Source of the DNA: Chinchilla lanigera
Lineage: Eukaryota; Chordata; Mammalia; Rodentia; Chinchillidae
Assembly: GCF_000276665.1 (NCBI RefSeq)
Contig: NW_004955404.1
Span: 31,683,819-31,747,818 of the forward strand
Length of the DNA stretch: 64,000 nucleotides
Direction of reading: 5' to 3'
The first letter of the stretch is position 1, and each line of letters starts with the position of its first letter. Positions 21,500 through 34,420 of this stretch are shown here, piece by piece. The position numbers were made by a program, and so were the translations under genes. Below the pieces are notes generated by a model that had not been told where the DNA came from, did no database searches, and worked only from the letters and a program-made list of their open reading frames with translations.

Positions 21500-24400
21500 T
21501 TGCTGGCAATAAGGAAGGTCTATTTATTTTTTTCCTATATGCAGAAGCCATAATACTCAGCTCATATTCAGGTAATTATGTCAAATATATTTCTTTGGTT
21601 TTTTTTGGCAGGCATAAACAGAGACAGAATCCTTTTTATATCGTCAGTATGCCTTCCTGAAAGCACCAAATTGTCGGTAAAACTAATGTGTTGAGAATGC
21701 TTAACACTGGTTTATTATGACTTGTCATGACACATCACCATCTGAAAAGCCATCACAGAGGGAAAGAATCATATACAGTCTAATTTAAATAATGGCCCCA
21801 TCTTTGCAATGATGACAGACTGTGACAATTTATAGGTTTTAGATGGTGACTCAGGCACTTTGTAAAAACGGATCAGCTGCCAGTGGCCTTACAGTTACTG
21901 CTCCACGAACATCTGTGAATTTTTAAAGGAAAATTGAGCGAGCAGTTGACATCAAGAAGGGTAAAAGTTGATAAGTGACTGGACCCACCAAGTGATTTTT
22001 TTTTGTATTCTGTGGTTTCTTATAAAGCTTTAGTCATAAGCCATATTTTTTTCTCTTTTTATTCTCATGAGGCTTCTTGGAGAAGGGTTAGAACATAACG
22101 GGAGGAGCTAAAGGAGTTTCTTTTTCTGAGCACACGGGAACTGGGAGAATGAGAAATCATTTTCTCTTTCTTATCCTCGGTACGAAACCACCATGTCAAT
22201 TCTGAGAAGTCAGAGAGGCGTGGCCTTATGGGCTCGGCTGACACAGAGGTAATAGAATGAATTAAAGAAGGAATTTCCTTTGTCATTTTTCAAGGACAAG
22301 CATTCCTATCCCCTTGCCTCCAAAGACAGAGACTTCCCTGTGCAGAGTCTGTATGTACATTAGACAGCAGGGAACATAGGCTGTGCATTTGATGTAGCCA
22401 AATCCATTGTCCTGGGAAAAATGGTGTGTCCAAAAGCAGAGGGTAGGTTATTAGCTCTGAATCTGGACTGAAGGTTACAGAGACCCAGAGTTGGAATAAT
22501 AATAACTACTACTTGTAGAATCCTCTAGATGATTAACACACTTTCTTTATTAAATTCTATCAAAGGCACCTTCTTGTTGGGTCCTACCTCACTGAAAGGC
22601 AAAGACTGCAGTATTACTAAAAACAGTTCTTTGAATGATTTACTCATGACCTTCTAAGTACTGAATCCAATAGCATCATCAATGTTCATGTGACTTGGCC
22701 ATTGATGAACATTCTACTTTCTCTTTTCCTCATCAGTGGCTTCCCTTCCCATGACTGATGCAGAAGGACGGGGATATGAAGGAGGTTGAACAATGGTCAG
22801 AGAAATGGGAAGTAAACTTCTTTATGATGCTAATCTGGGCTTACATAGTGCTTTCTTTATTTTTCAAGGATGGCAGTTACCAAGTTGTGCTGTAATTTCC
22901 TGTTTTCTCTGATTACACGAAGGTATGCTGGAGGGCTCAGGAGTGTATCACTCTACTTAGTACCCGTAGTGCTGGTACACAATAGTGGTGGTACACATTT
23001 GAAAAATGTTTACTGAATAAGTGAATAAATATTTAAATCAACATATAAAAACAAGTGAAAGTCAACAAGATGTAAGAATTTATATTTCATGCTCTTTCAT
23101 ATTTCATACACTTTTAGAGTAACATGTATATTTATACATGTTACTTTTCCAGCTTGAGAATACAGTCATATCCCTCTCCTCAAATCTTTTGGGATCCCGG
23201 AGTTGCATTTTAGCACAAAGTATTATTCATTTCTTGAGGAGTCATCTATCCTGGATGACGGAGGCACTCCAGGGATGTATCCAGCTTAAAAAGGTTGATA
23301 CACAACCTTATTGGCTTGATAATGGGTCCTACTTTTAGGAGTTCTTGCTTTGATTGTGTAGGTCCATATCTTTTCCTGCCTGCTTTCCTCCCTGGAGCCT
23401 TTCCTGAGTGCCTTTTTTGGGTCACCCAGTGCTCACCTCATGTGTCTCATTGGCAGCAATCTGTCAGCTGCCTCAGATCTCTGTATAGGCTTCAAAGGGG
23501 CTCTGCGCTCAGAATCCCAAGGTTACTGCTTCCATGTTGGTTTAATTGGACTCACATAATGGGCTGGGTCATGAGAAACTTCTAGACTCAGCCATGTGCT
23601 GCCCTGGCCAAGCCCTTTCCAATGGCCTCAGGGTTTTGCTCTGAAAGACAAGGTCACTCTAGGCTTCTCCTACTATCTCCTGGGCCCTTAGTGTTGCATC
23701 ACCTGGTCTTTGGTAGGATCACCCCAAGTGTCTTATGGTCAGGCTCACCTTCCTCTTCTGCCAGGAGGCCCTTCAGGTGAAGTTGTCCACTTACACAAAT
23801 GCTGAGTCTACCTGTCAAGGGATATGAGGAGGGGACTTTGTCAGATTCCAGAGACTCTGTTGTCATCCTTTCCCAGCCAACAGGTGCTGGCATTGGATCT
23901 GTCTGGTAAGAGAGCAGCTCATATTTAGTCCTTGACTTCTGTGGAACTGGAGTTCCAACAGGGAGGCCTGTGATAACTCACCCTCCCAACACAGCTGGAG
24001 GATGAGAAAAATGATTTCATTAGGAAGAAGATTCCAAATTGCAAATGAGTTGCTTTTACAAATTTCATAATAAAGACTGATTTTTATACTTTGCATGTGC
24101 TTATTCCACAAATGTGCGGTGCATTTCTGTCTGCGGGATTTAATTTTCTAGTTTGGTGCGGTTTGTATGGGAAACTGATTTGAATGAGTTAAAGGGAGGT
24201 TGCTGAGGGTTTTCTGAGGGGAGGGGAGAGTGCTCATTCACAGGAACTTCATTCTTCTCTAAAGGCTATTTGCGGTCAGGTGTCACTGAATTCAGTGGGC
24301 AAGATATCTCCTGTATTATGCCATACCCATTAGATTATTTCATGATTCAATGAGTCATAGAACCAGGATTGTTTTAGTTAGGAAGGACTACCGTGGTTTA

Positions 24401-25879
24401 TCTAGTCCAGTGGTTCTAAATTGCCTGGGAACTGAGATGGAGTACGGGGTGAATGAGGAGAACAATGTATGGGACTCAGCCTGGGAATTTTGCAAGAACT
24501 GTGTGACACACCTCCTGTTTGTGGTCATCCCCAACCTCCCCTCCTCCTGGCATCAAGACCCCCTACAGAGGTGGGAATGTACATGTATACGAGTTACTTA
24601 GGAAAGTCTGATGGCTGAGAAGTGAAGGGTGTATGTGACAGAGAGAGAGAGAGAGGGAGAGAGAGAGGGAGAGAAGAGAGAAGAGAGGAGAGAGGAGAGA
24701 GAGGAGAGAAGAGAGAGAGAGAGAGGAAATAGAAGAGAGAAAAAAATTATAGAGAGGTAAAATAGCCAGATATTTGATCATCAGGCCATTTCTCTTTTAA
24801 ATATTTTGAAACTATTAAAGGTATAAATATATCTGCCAAGTAATCAAATTCCTGTAATCAATTATTGTTTGGATTAGGCATATGTAGTCTGAGTGTGGGT
24901 GTAATTATATTTGGTTACTTCCTAATTTTGGAGGTGTTAGGGCAAGCCATAGTATATACACAAAGAAACCCCCATCAAGCAGAATTCTTGTTTTATTTTT
25001 CTGTTATGTCAACAATACCTATCTTTAATTGGGAGATACCATGCCCTGTGTCTTGCTACATACATCCTTAGATGGGGTGTTTAAATTATATTTTCATGAA
25101 AATGTTAAAAACTCAAGTCATGAGTCTATGACCCTATATTATTGAATGATACTCCTATTATTTTTGCTTTATAAATAATAACTGCATAAAATATGTGTCA
25201 GCTAAATAGTTTATAGTGAGTTTTAATACTAACTTCTAATTCTTTCCTACTAATTAGTGCAGGCAATGCTTAGCCAGCATGCTTAGCAGAATGGCCTGCC
25301 TTCTCTTTGAGGTTAGCTCACTTTTCCTTCTGACATTGTCGACCCTCTTCTCTATTCTCATCATAATCTACGCTGGATTTGTTACTTTCACACTCTTAGT
25401 ACAAAACGTGGAGAATTGATCTTCGCTGGGATTCTTGTTCAAGGATTAGATCTGTATACTGAGTCTTATTTAAGTATGTCGGTTTATTTCTTTATGAAAT
25501 GCTTATATGAACTTTAACACCTAGTTCACTTTAATATAGTGGAGGCTGGGCTTCCTATTTTTCTTTAATTTGAAAGTTTAGTTTTTATGTACTTTATCAT
25601 TTGTGTCCTGTCTGCCAAATTTGTCAAGTTTAATGCTAGCAGATGAGTATGATGTTTTTAGGTGGAAAAAAGGTCCTGCTTAAAGTCTCAACAAAAAATA
25701 AAGGACTTATTGGAAAAAACAAAACAATGAACTTTGGCTATTTACCTGGCCTTAAAAGTATTTATATTTAAATGTTTCATATCTAATACATATGGGTTAC
25801 ACAGTAACTTTCTCATTGCCCCTAATCCACAACTACAAGCACATTCTCTGCTGCCCATATCTTGGGCCATATTTTTTCT
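21500..25879. other. Intergenic, no gene
   Basis: Unique-looking sequence with no coding signal. It contains the GA microsatellite listed separately and, near 24,408, CCAGTGGTTCTAAATTGCC, which looks like the end of an old hAT/MER relic. Short frames at 23138-24111 have no features. Confidence 0.5.
24638..24728 (+). repeat. (GA)n-rich microsatellite
   Basis: About 90 bp of AGAG with scattered GGAG variants; imperfect GA repeat. It causes the Leu/Ser-rich minus-strand frame here. Confidence 0.95.
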
Positions 25880-25956
25880 TTGATATTAGAGATTGAACCC
25901 AGGTCTCCCACATGCTAAACATGAATTCCTATCACTGAGGGACAGCCTCAGCCCTT
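25880..25956 (-). repeat. ID-like SINE, antisense
   Basis: GAGATTGAACCCAGGTCTCC, CATGCTAAACATG and CACTGAGGGACAGCCTCAGC are a diverged antisense ID. Older than the GGTACC-type copies. Confidence 0.75.
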
Positions 25957-26021
25957 ACATATATTATTTTAAATTTCCTGGTAGCACATCAAAAATTAAA
26001 AATAAACATTTAAAACTATCT

Positions 26022-26138
26022 GGGGCTAGAGGTATGGCTCAGTGGTACAGTGTTTGCCTTGTATGTGCAAGGCCCTTTAGCCAATCCTCAGCACCATAAG
26101 CAAAACAAAACAAACCAACCAAACAAAGAAAACAAAAA
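26022..26138 (+). repeat. ID SINE, sense, older subtype
   Basis: GGGGCTAGAGGTATGGCTCA, GTGGTACAGTGTTTGCC and CCTCAGCACCATAAGC with an AAAAC-rich tail. The 3' end is CAGCACC, not GGTACCGG, so this copy belongs to a different and probably older ID subfamily. Confidence 0.88.
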
Positions 26139-26629
26139 TGATATCTGTTCAAGTTAAGAAAATTCACCAGCTGAAGTCAGTGTGCTATTGGTTAACATCA
26201 AATTCAAAGAAGTATTATGTACATTGAAAAGCAACTTTAAATTTATCACTAATGTTTTCCAAATATTTTTTAAGGTTCACACAATACTGTCAATCGTGTT
26301 AAAATCTTCTACATATTGATTTGTGTTAAAATATGTAAAATAATTATTACTTACATGTATAATAAAAATGTTTAATTCAGTATAAATTTTTGTACTTGTC
26401 TAGCTTTTCCAAAGGAAGCTTTCCCTTTTGTTTTTTAGTATATGTGCTGTTGGTGTAAGCACTAGTACCTTTTCTTGGTTGTTTAAATTTAACTCATTCA
26501 TTCATTTGTGCTGTGATATCTGTGAGAAATCATAAATCACATTGCTCCTTCTACTTCTGATTAGCAAATATTTGGCAAATGTTCCCTATATGTCAAGAAA
26601 AGCTTGAAGAGGGGAGTTAAAAGGTAAAC
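26139..26629. other. Intergenic, AT-rich, no gene
   Basis: AT-rich unique-looking sequence; no element or open frame of note. Confidence 0.5.
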
Positions 26630-26960
26630 TGAGCCACATTAAAATATTGAAGAGTTTATTTGTGCAAACAGCAATGTCTGTATTGGGAAGGTCCAAACCG
26701 GAAGTGGTTAAAAAAAAAAGCCCTTGATTAGTTAAGGTGGAGCAGTAGCCTTCTGATCATCATAATGGAAAGTCACCAGTTAGAGGTCATTTGGGAGCTT
26801 CTGATTGGTTAAGCTGAGGTTCCATTTTCTGATGACTGTTAACTCCAAATATAGGATTTTAGTTTGCTTGTGTGGGATCCCAGCACACTGGAGCTGCCTC
26901 TCTTTAACGGCCTCCCAATTAATTATTTTAATGGGAGTTAACAATGATGTAAGGTTCTGT
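26630..26960 (-). mobile_element. ERVL-type LTR remnant, antisense
   Basis: ATATTGAAGAGTTTATTTGT, CTGATTGGTTAAGCTGAGGT, GATGACTGTTAACTCC and CTGCCTCTCTTTAACGGCCT appear in the order of an antisense mammalian ERVL-class LTR as I remember it. Diverged, edges unclear, no viral gene next to it. Confidence 0.6.
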
Positions 26961-28317
26961 AAAATGCTTTCATGACTCAAACGGCATGGAAAAGAGCACA
27001 AGAGTGTTGAATCTTTTGCCTTCTATTTGCTTTAACAATTCTATTAAATGGCAGGGTTGAATGCTTTGCACATATTTCCTGAATGATTTTAACAAGTTTA
27101 TCTGTGATGGTTGTCTAGAGTTGGCTTCAGAAAACTGAGCATAAATATTTTTAACATGTATCATAAAATGAAAGAAAACAATAAGAAGGGCAATGTTAGT
27201 CTCTTACTTTAAAATTTCAAGAAATCTGGATTTTTGACCTTCTTTAGCTAGAACACTCTTTCATGATATAAAGAGTTCATTTTCTTAACTTCCTGAAATA
27301 CTTTTGACAGATGTAAAAGACTAAAGAATATTATATGAATTTGCTGTTTTAGGCTGTAAATTGACAAAAATCTTTTTCATAAATTTGGAAGTCCTTCAGG
27401 AAAAAAAATTACTCTTGGGGAACATATAAAGGACATCACTTTAAGCTTTAAATACCATCCATGTGCCGATGAATTCCATTCATCTACCGTGATCAGCCCC
27501 AACCGTTTTTTTGTGTCCTAGACTCAAATATATGATATCTACTTGACATTTCCAAATGCTTCATTTTCTTTGTCAAGCTTTTTTTTTTTTTAAGCTAGTC
27601 TTCAGCAAATGATAATTCTAGACCAAATATTTGGGAGTTGTATTTGACTGTTTCCTTCATGTTCCATATTTAATCCATCAACAAATCCTGTGGACTCCTG
27701 CTTCTTCACATATTGTTAATATGACCTTTTCTTTCCAATGCTCTGGCTACCACATTGGTTCAACATGATCTCTAGGGTGAACTTGTATAAAACTTCTGAG
27801 CAGACTTTCCATTTCCATTTCTAACCTTTCGATGGTTGATTGCAAACAGAGCAGCAAGTCGGATCATCCTATTCCTATTCTCTTCAGCAGCTCTGGAGTG
27901 GATTCCCATTGTGCCAGAATCAGGCCCTAAAGTCCTTACCATGACCCCCAAGACCCTAGAGAATCTGATTTCTAGGGCTCCCTGTTTATCCTTACCTCCC
28001 GCCATCTCAGCCCTTGCTCACATGCTTCTCCAAACGCTTCTGGGTTTTTGAACTGATTATTCCTTTGGCAGGGAACACTTTTTCTTTGGTAGCCAGTAAC
28101 CTATCCCTTCTCTGTATTAATGACTGCTCAAAAGTCCCTTTATCAGGGAAGCTTTCCCTGGATATCTAGCCTGACATGTGCTAATCTCCATGCTCTTTTA
28201 CCTAGCTCCTTTCCCCTACTTTCTCTCTTTTGCTTTCTTTCTTCTTTCTTTCTTTCCTTTCTTCCCTCCTTCCTCCCTCTTTTCCTCCTTTCTTCTCTTT
28301 CTTCCCCTACCCCATCT
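26961..28317. other. Intergenic, no gene
   Basis: 28205-28317 is a long CT-rich tract (TTTCTTTCTTCC-type), the source of the Ser/Leu/Phe-rich frame at 28120. The rest appears unique. Confidence 0.5.
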
Positions 28318-28512
28318 CTTGTACTATGGCTTGAATTCAGGGCCTTCATACTGACCTCTATCTCCAGCCCTTTTAATAAATTAGTTTTTTTAAATTTTGA
28401 GATAAGATTTTGCTAAATTGTTAAGTTGCCCAGGCTGTGCCTGAACTTACGATCGTCCTGCTTCACCCTCCCAGAAGCTGATCTGTCAGAGGTATGCACC
28501 ACCCTGCCTGGT
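28318..28512 (-). repeat. B4 SINE, antisense
   Basis: ID-like half (GGCTTGAATTCAGGGCCTTC) and B1-like half (GAGATAAGATTTTGCTAAAT, GTTGCCCAGGCTGTGCCTGA, AGGTATGCACCACC), antisense. Confidence 0.85.
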
Positions 28513-29659
28513 TTCCATGTTTCTTTACAGTACTTACCAAGGAATGTGTAATTGTGTTTTGAGGGACTGTGTCTATCTCCCTAGACATAAACATTGGCAT
28601 AATAAGGCGTTTATTGCAACTCAGTCAGTAGACTGAAATTTTGAATTATCTATTTTCTAACTATTTTCTGAATGTAATTCATTTATTTGTGGTGGATAAA
28701 ATGCACGAAAAAGAAATTGTGTCTTGAAAATCATGAGCTATTACTCAGATTTTATGCAGGAGGTATTTTGTGGTAGCTCACAACCATGCAGTGAGCAATG
28801 GCCACTGTCACTGGGTGGGTGGGACATCCATGGGAGGGATGGGTGTTTTGAGGGATGGCTTGCTTCACGGAGAGACCACATTGTTCACTTATTACTGTTA
28901 ATTCTGTTCATTTCAGTCTTAACATTTTCCAGAGTAAGCTACACGAGTATCTGTAAGGAAAACCTCAGGTTTCTCGTTGGTGTGAGGACCAACTTATTCT
29001 TGAACTGTTACAAATTTTATACTCACAAACTTGAGTGTGCACAGATGTAACTTTATTGTTTATAAAAGTTTAGGTCCTAGAATTCTGATTCTAGGAGTGG
29101 CATAAAAGAATCCAGCAACCTCTTGGGAATTCGGTCTCATCCAGTGATGTCTCTCTCAGTCACTCCAAATGGAGCCAATCAGTCACTCAGGACATTCCAC
29201 TTTCTGTTCACTTTCCCCACCGGCATGTGGGAAGAAGAGCAGGGCTAGCGGCGGTGGAGGGGTAGGAGCTGTCCTCCCTTTTGTGCTGACTCTATCCTGT
29301 GCGAGGATCTAATCCCTCAGGCCTTTAGCAGGGGCAGCACTTTAGAGCATACTGAGACCTAGTGGGGTCTGCCTGGGCAGTCTTCTGACACTCAACCTGT
29401 CCCAGTTGTTCCCACAGGAGGGTGCTCACTGCGTCCTTCTGAGGGAGCCTTCTACTGTTTCTGCTTCAACTCCAGTCTTCTGGCCCTGTCACTCATAAAA
29501 AATGAGATCCCATTTAAATTCGAACTCCTAAGAATTAAAAAACCCAAGGGGGTGCCGCCAACTTTCCTATGCTTAGGTGAGGCAACTGCTACTTCTAATC
29601 TGTAACATCTACGTGGAGGGTGAATTCATTTCTATTGCTTTTGGCCACCTTTCTGTTGG
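28513..29659. other. Intergenic, no gene
   Basis: No repeat clearly recognised and no coding signal. The 108-codon frame at 28724 is without features. Confidence 0.5.
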
Positions 29660-29797
29660 TTAGACCCTTTTCTGTCACTGTGTGCCCTTATGTCCTAATC
29701 ACTTTCCAAAGGCCCCTCCTCCTAGTACCCTACTTTGGTGAGCAGGTTTCAACATATGAATCCTGGGGAGACCCAAACATGCAGACTATGGCAGCAC
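29660..29797 (-). mobile_element. MLT1-like LTR fragment, antisense
   Basis: CCTAATCACTTTCCAAAGGC, GGTTTCAACATATGAATCCT and GGGGAGACCCAAACATGCAG match in order the antisense start of an MLT1-type MaLR LTR. Confidence 0.78.
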
Positions 29798-30217
29798 CAG
29801 TCCACCCTCATGCCCCAAGCCAATGCCCCCAGAGTATGCACCTTCTCTTCCCGGAATTAATCCGTTTCAGATCATGGAACAGAAACCAAACCCAATTTTG
29901 CCCTTTTCAAAGTCTTACTCTGTTGAGAGAATAGTCAAGAGCCTTCAGACCTCTCACCCTTATTATGGGATGGGAGAAAGAGAAATCAGGCATGCATCCA
30001 TTATATTATTTTTCTTGTCATTTTAAATTACTAGGTGGTAATTCTAAATTCAGGCAGAACATGGCCTGAAGTAAATACCATGTCCAATGCTGGCAGACAA
30101 AAGATTTCTATGTACCCCAAGCATGCAATTTTTAAAGTTCTTTTTTTCTTCTCTTTCTTCTGGTGAAAGTCTTTTTTTTTCCCCACATAAAAGTAATGTT
30201 TTAAGAACTCCCATCCA
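29798..30217. other. Intergenic, no gene
   Basis: Nothing recognised beyond a T-rich patch at 30136-30184. Confidence 0.5.
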
Positions 30218-30346
30218 GGGGCTGGGGATTTAGCTCAGTGGCACAGCATCTGCCTGGCAAGCGCAAGGTCGTGAGTTATATTCCCGGTACTGGAAAAAAA
30301 AAAAAAAAAAACCAAGAAAAAAAAAAAGAAAAAGAAAAAGAAAAAT
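30218..30346 (+). repeat. ID SINE, sense
   Basis: Full ID from GGGGCTGGGGATTTAGCTCA to CCCGGTACTGG and a long tail that grades from poly-A to AAAAAG units. The flanks AGAACTCCCATCCA and AATAACTTCCATCTA look like a slightly decayed target duplication. Confidence 0.92.
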
Positions 30347-31304
30347 AACTTCCATCTACATTTATGGCTTTTGATTTAGTCTTCCCTTTCCCCCCTTGAT
30401 ATCATTTTAATCATTACCTTATCTTTTTCTATCCAACCCTATCCCCTACAGATCATTATCTCTGTCTCCTCTGATGGTTCTGTTTCCCCGATTGTCTTCT
30501 TTAAGATGAAACTTACTTGGTGTTTGGAAAGGAGTGTCTTCCGTCTCCGTCTCCATCACCATCATTCCTTTTTCTGGCTAGCAGGGACTTGATACTGAGA
30601 CTCACATGGCTTCATGCTCCTCCTCAGAGAGCCCGCTGTCAAAAGCCCAGGAAAAAGAAAGCAAGGCAGCCAGATGGGCCATAGCAAGATGGTGGGTTGT
30701 CTGTTCTGAAGAAGCATCCTGATTCTATTTCTGCATAGATGTGGCACAATGCTGTAGCGACTGGGCAGGGATTATAACGGTGTTGGTAAATAAAAGGACA
30801 GCAGTGGCTGCCTCAGCCCTAAAGACTGTGGTGGAAGAAGGGCTCCCTCTGGCAGCCCAGACTGCACTGTGAGCTTTCAGTAGCTCATACATCTGGGAAC
30901 TTAGGGCTTGCTTAGTGCTTAAAGGAAACGTCAGCATGAGAGATGGCAAAGACGGGGGAGGTTGGTCCACAGAGCTATTTGGAGTACGCAGCAGCTGTTC
31001 TGTTACTGATGATTTGTCCATTCTATGCACTCACAGGCTGATGTGACCATGTAAAGCATCTGAGCAGCACATCACAGTTCACAAAATAAATTTCATTTAC
31101 ATGTTTGCCTTTCTTGCAGGATTCCTGGAGGTAGCTGCTGAGATTCACAGGCAGGTAGTTCATCAGGGAAGTAAGACGGGAGGAGTAAAGTGGTGGGGGA
31201 GACTGAGCAGAAGGAGGGGGTGGGCTGCAGTGCAGTGAGGACACACAGGCTGTGGCTGTGGCAGAGATGGTTTTATTTCTCCTTTACAGTCTGGATGCTT
31301 TTAC
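30347..31304. other. Intergenic, no gene
   Basis: Unique-looking sequence. Minus-strand frames at 30725-31244 are Ser/Pro-rich and featureless. Confidence 0.5.
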
Positions 31305-32095
31305 CTCCCTTGCCAATTTACTGACTAGAACTACCAGTAGAGTCCTGAATAGAGGTAGGGGTGTGACCATTGTTGTCTTTTTCCAGGTGCTAGGGGAACT
31401 GCGTTTAGTGTTCAGGCTTTTACCATCTTAATGGAGCTCAGTATGGCCTTTTGGTAGATTCCTTTGTCCAGCTAAGGAAGTTTTCTCTGATGCCTTGTTT
31501 GCTGTGTTTTTATAATGGAAAGGGGTTGGATTTTGTCAAATGTCTTCTGTGCATCTACTGAGATGACCATGTGGCTTTTGTCCTTTATTTTATTTGTGTG
31601 GTGTATTGCAATGACTACTGGCTGCTAAGCGAACTTTGCACTCCTGGAATAAGTGTCAAGTATTGGTCATGGTGTGTAATACTTTTCATGTGTTTCTGGG
31701 TTTGACTAGCAAGTATTCAGGTGAGGATTTTTGTGCCTATGTTCATAGAGGATAGTTGTCTTTTTTCCCCTTGGGTATATACTTGTCTAGTTAGATATTA
31801 ATATAATACTGGACTTACAGAACAAGTAGGGAAAATTTTCTTCTTTCTATTTTGGGAAGACTTGTAAAAGACTTGTATTCTTTTTAAAAAATGCTTAGCA
31901 GAATTCATGAGTGAAGCCATCTGATCCTCGGCTTTTTGGGGGGGAAGTTTTAAATTACTAACTCCACCTCTTTATTCAGACATTTTATTTCTTCTGGAGT
32001 CAATTTTGGTAGTTTTTCGTTTTCTGGAAAGTTGTGCATTTTAACTAGGTTATCTAATTTGTTGATATATAGCTTTTCATAGTGTTCTCTTATAA
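31305..32095 (-). mobile_element. L1 ORF2 remnant, antisense
   Basis: Reverse complement of the reverse-transcriptase part of L1 ORF2: TTTGTCAAATGTCTTCTGTG, CATCTACTGAGATGACCATG, AATTTTGGTAGTTTTTCG and CTAATTTGTTGATATATAGC in the expected order. There are many stops and frameshifts, so it is dead. Confidence 0.87.
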
Positions 32096-32491
32096 GTCCT
32101 TATAAGGAAAAGACTATAAGGGTCAGAGGCAAGGCCATGAAGGCCAGAGATATGACAACAGGAGCAGAAGATGGAGTGATCTGGTTCCACACATACCCAA
32201 GGGATATGCAGGAAGACCCTGGGTAGGAGGACTCGGAGGACACTGGGTGGTTTCAAGTGGCCCACTTCTTCAGGGGTAGACCCCTTAATAGCATTTCACC
32301 CTGGGGAATTTTTGGAAGGGAGAAGTCTGGAATCACATAGTCCTCTGGGTATACCTTAGCAATAGTTCTGCAGAGGCAGATAGGCTCTCTGGTTGAGGTT
32401 GTAGTTCTTTTAATAGAGGATTGGAGCAGAATTACAAACAAATGCAATTTATGTTACTTTTTTATTTTGCTCAGTTGTTTTTTCAAAATAA
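32096..32491. other. Intergenic, no gene
   Basis: Nothing recognised; minus-strand frames of 62-64 codons have no features. Confidence 0.45.
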
Positions 32492-32605
32492 ATTTTTTAG
32501 AATTTTTATTAGTACATGATTACATTCCTTGTGGGAACTTGGTACACATACATACCACATTTCAATTCTGATTTCCCCCTTTCCCCTCTACTTCCCTTTA
32601 AAAAA
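32492..32605 (-). mobile_element. Short L1 3'-end fragment, antisense
   Basis: TTATTAGTACATGATTACAT, CTTGTGGGAACTTGGTACAC and a C/T-rich run match the L1 3' end at 14,690 and 50,850. Confidence 0.7.
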
Positions 32606-32654
32606 TTACATTTTACCAGCATCAGATTCATTTACTTATTTTATAAGTTCTTTA

Positions 32655-32796
32655 TTTGAGGCAGGGTTTCACTGTATATTACAGGCTGGCCTTGAATTCA
32701 CTGTGTAACCCAGGATGGCATTGAATTTGGAATGATCCTTCTGCCTCAGCCTCCCTGGTGCTGTGCTTACAGGTATGGACCACCACATCCAGCTGG
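32655..32796 (-). repeat. B1 SINE, antisense
   Basis: Full-length antisense B1 (7SL-derived): GAGGCAGGGTTTCACTGTAT, CAGGCTGGCCTTGAATTCAC, TGCCTCAGCCTCCCTGGTGC, ACAGGTATGGACCACCACAT. A strong rodent marker. Confidence 0.93.
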
Positions 32797-33049
32797 TAGT
32801 GTAGTTTAATTCTATTCACTTCCTGCAGGCCGGCACAGTGTGGAGAAGAGTTGAGTGCACCTTAGCTCTCTTACTGGTCTTCAGCTGTAATGGGGAAGAG
32901 GAAATGGTGGCCTTCCACACTTTTGCAGTCAGCTAGAACTTCTTCCTGGGATATCTGTGTGATGTTTGAAGGAGGCTTGAGTGATCAGTTCTTCAAAGTA
33001 GCCTACAGAACTTTTTGCCTTGTATGGGACTCAAATGATTTTGTATTTG
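32797..33049. other. Intergenic, no gene
   Basis: Nothing recognised. Confidence 0.4.
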
Positions 33050-33420
33050 TCTTCTCAGGCTACTCGAACAAAATACCACACATCTGCTGGCTATACAACA
33101 AGAATTGATTTTTCTATAGTTCTGAGAGCTAGGAGTCTGAATCAGGATGTCAGGATGGTTATTTCTGATAAAGGCTCCCTTCCTGGACCACAGAGAGGCA
33201 TCCCTTGCTGGGTCTTCAGCTGATCTCTCCTTGGTATATGTACCTGGAGAGACAATCTCCACCCCACTTTTTCTGAGGCCACTACTTCCTTTGTGAGCAC
33301 TACACTTTCATGACCTCTTATAAAATTATCTCCAGAAGTTCTCATTTCTGACTACACAACACATTAGGGTTGGGGGTTCAACATGAGTTGGGGGAGCACA
33401 GTCGAATCTACAGAGTTTTG
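33050..33420 (-). mobile_element. MaLR/MLT-like LTR, antisense
   Basis: CAAAATACCACACATCTGCT, TTTCTATAGTTCTGAGAGCT, AGGAGTCTGAATCAGGATGT and GGGTTGGGGGTTCAACATGA occur in the order of an antisense MLT-type LTR. Diverged and without internal genes. The overlapping open frames at 32993-33345 are by-products. Confidence 0.65.
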
Positions 33421-34022
33421 AACTTTAACTTGTTTCTTAATACTAGAGGGGAAAACCCAGACATATGATTCATTTCAGTGCTACATCTTCCTTGGACCTT
33501 TTCTCCAGAAGTGGAGAGAATTTCTTGCTAACAGAGACTCCTACTAGAGAATGAGTTTTCTCCTGGGTACAGCTGTGTGATCACATGAGTCTGCCTGACC
33601 TGGAGTTCAGCACTCATCTACAGGATTTAAAACTTAGAGCTTTTTCTTTTCTTTTATTTAGTATACATTGCACAAGGGGGTGTTAGACCATGAAGCTCAG
33701 AGTCAAAGGGGAAATCGTTCAACATGAAGGGAAAGGAATCCATGCAAAGAAGGAAGACACAGCCGGGGAGGACCACACATCAGAGTCAAATGGCTTTCCT
33801 TTGCTGCAGGCTAACTTCTTGTGAATTAGGGAAAACACCAAGAAACACGGGGATTGAGAACCTTCTGCCAGGGTCTGGGTATTTCTAGCCTCTTAATAGC
33901 TGTCCTGTTTAGGCTTTACTATAAATTTGATGGAATTTTTCTGAACTAAGTGAAGAACCTCACAGGCAGCAGATGCCAATTCTTGATTCTGTGGCTTCTA
34001 ATAGGAGCATCACTTTAGTGAC
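33421..34022. other. Intergenic, no gene
   Basis: Nothing recognised. Confidence 0.45.
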
Positions 34023-34420
34023 TGTCTTAGTCACTTTCCTGATCCCTGGGATGAAATACCTATCTATAACTTCAAAGAAGAGAGGTTTGCATTGGTGCAT
34101 GTTTTCCGTCCATACTTGGCTGGCCCCGTGGCAGAGCGGCATGGCAGAGGGGCCTAGAGGAGGAACACTTGCTCACCTAATGGAGGGTGGGATGCAGAGA
34201 GGGAAGGGAAGAGCCAGGAAAGAGACACATCCTCGGGGCTACGCTGCCAGTGACTTGCTTCTTCTGACCAGACCCCACCTCCTAACACAAGTCAGCTACA
34301 GTGCCCCCCTAATCCAACCACCCTTCAAAAGCTCCACAAATCATAACACAAGCTTTCCCCTGTTCATTCGGTGTGAATTTTGCGAGTCCCTGGGTCCTCT
34401 CTTGGTCTGAACACAGCCAG
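34023..34420 (-). mobile_element. MaLR-like LTR, antisense
   Basis: Begins TGTCTTAGTCACTTTCCTGA, the reverse of the typical GACTAAGACA end of MaLR LTRs. It contains ACCCCACCTCCTAACACAAG and ends near 34,420 without a clear duplication. The 145-codon frame at 33973 lies across it and is not a gene. Confidence 0.7.

Noticed and set aside
24563..24781. Leu/Ser-rich minus-strand frame
   Set aside because: Reads through the GA microsatellite.
31189..31226. Possible G-quadruplex
   Set aside because: The G runs are separated by long loops (15 nt or more), so a stable fold is unlikely.
33973..34410. 145-codon open frame
   Set aside because: Overlaps an antisense MaLR LTR; sequence is explained by the repeat.
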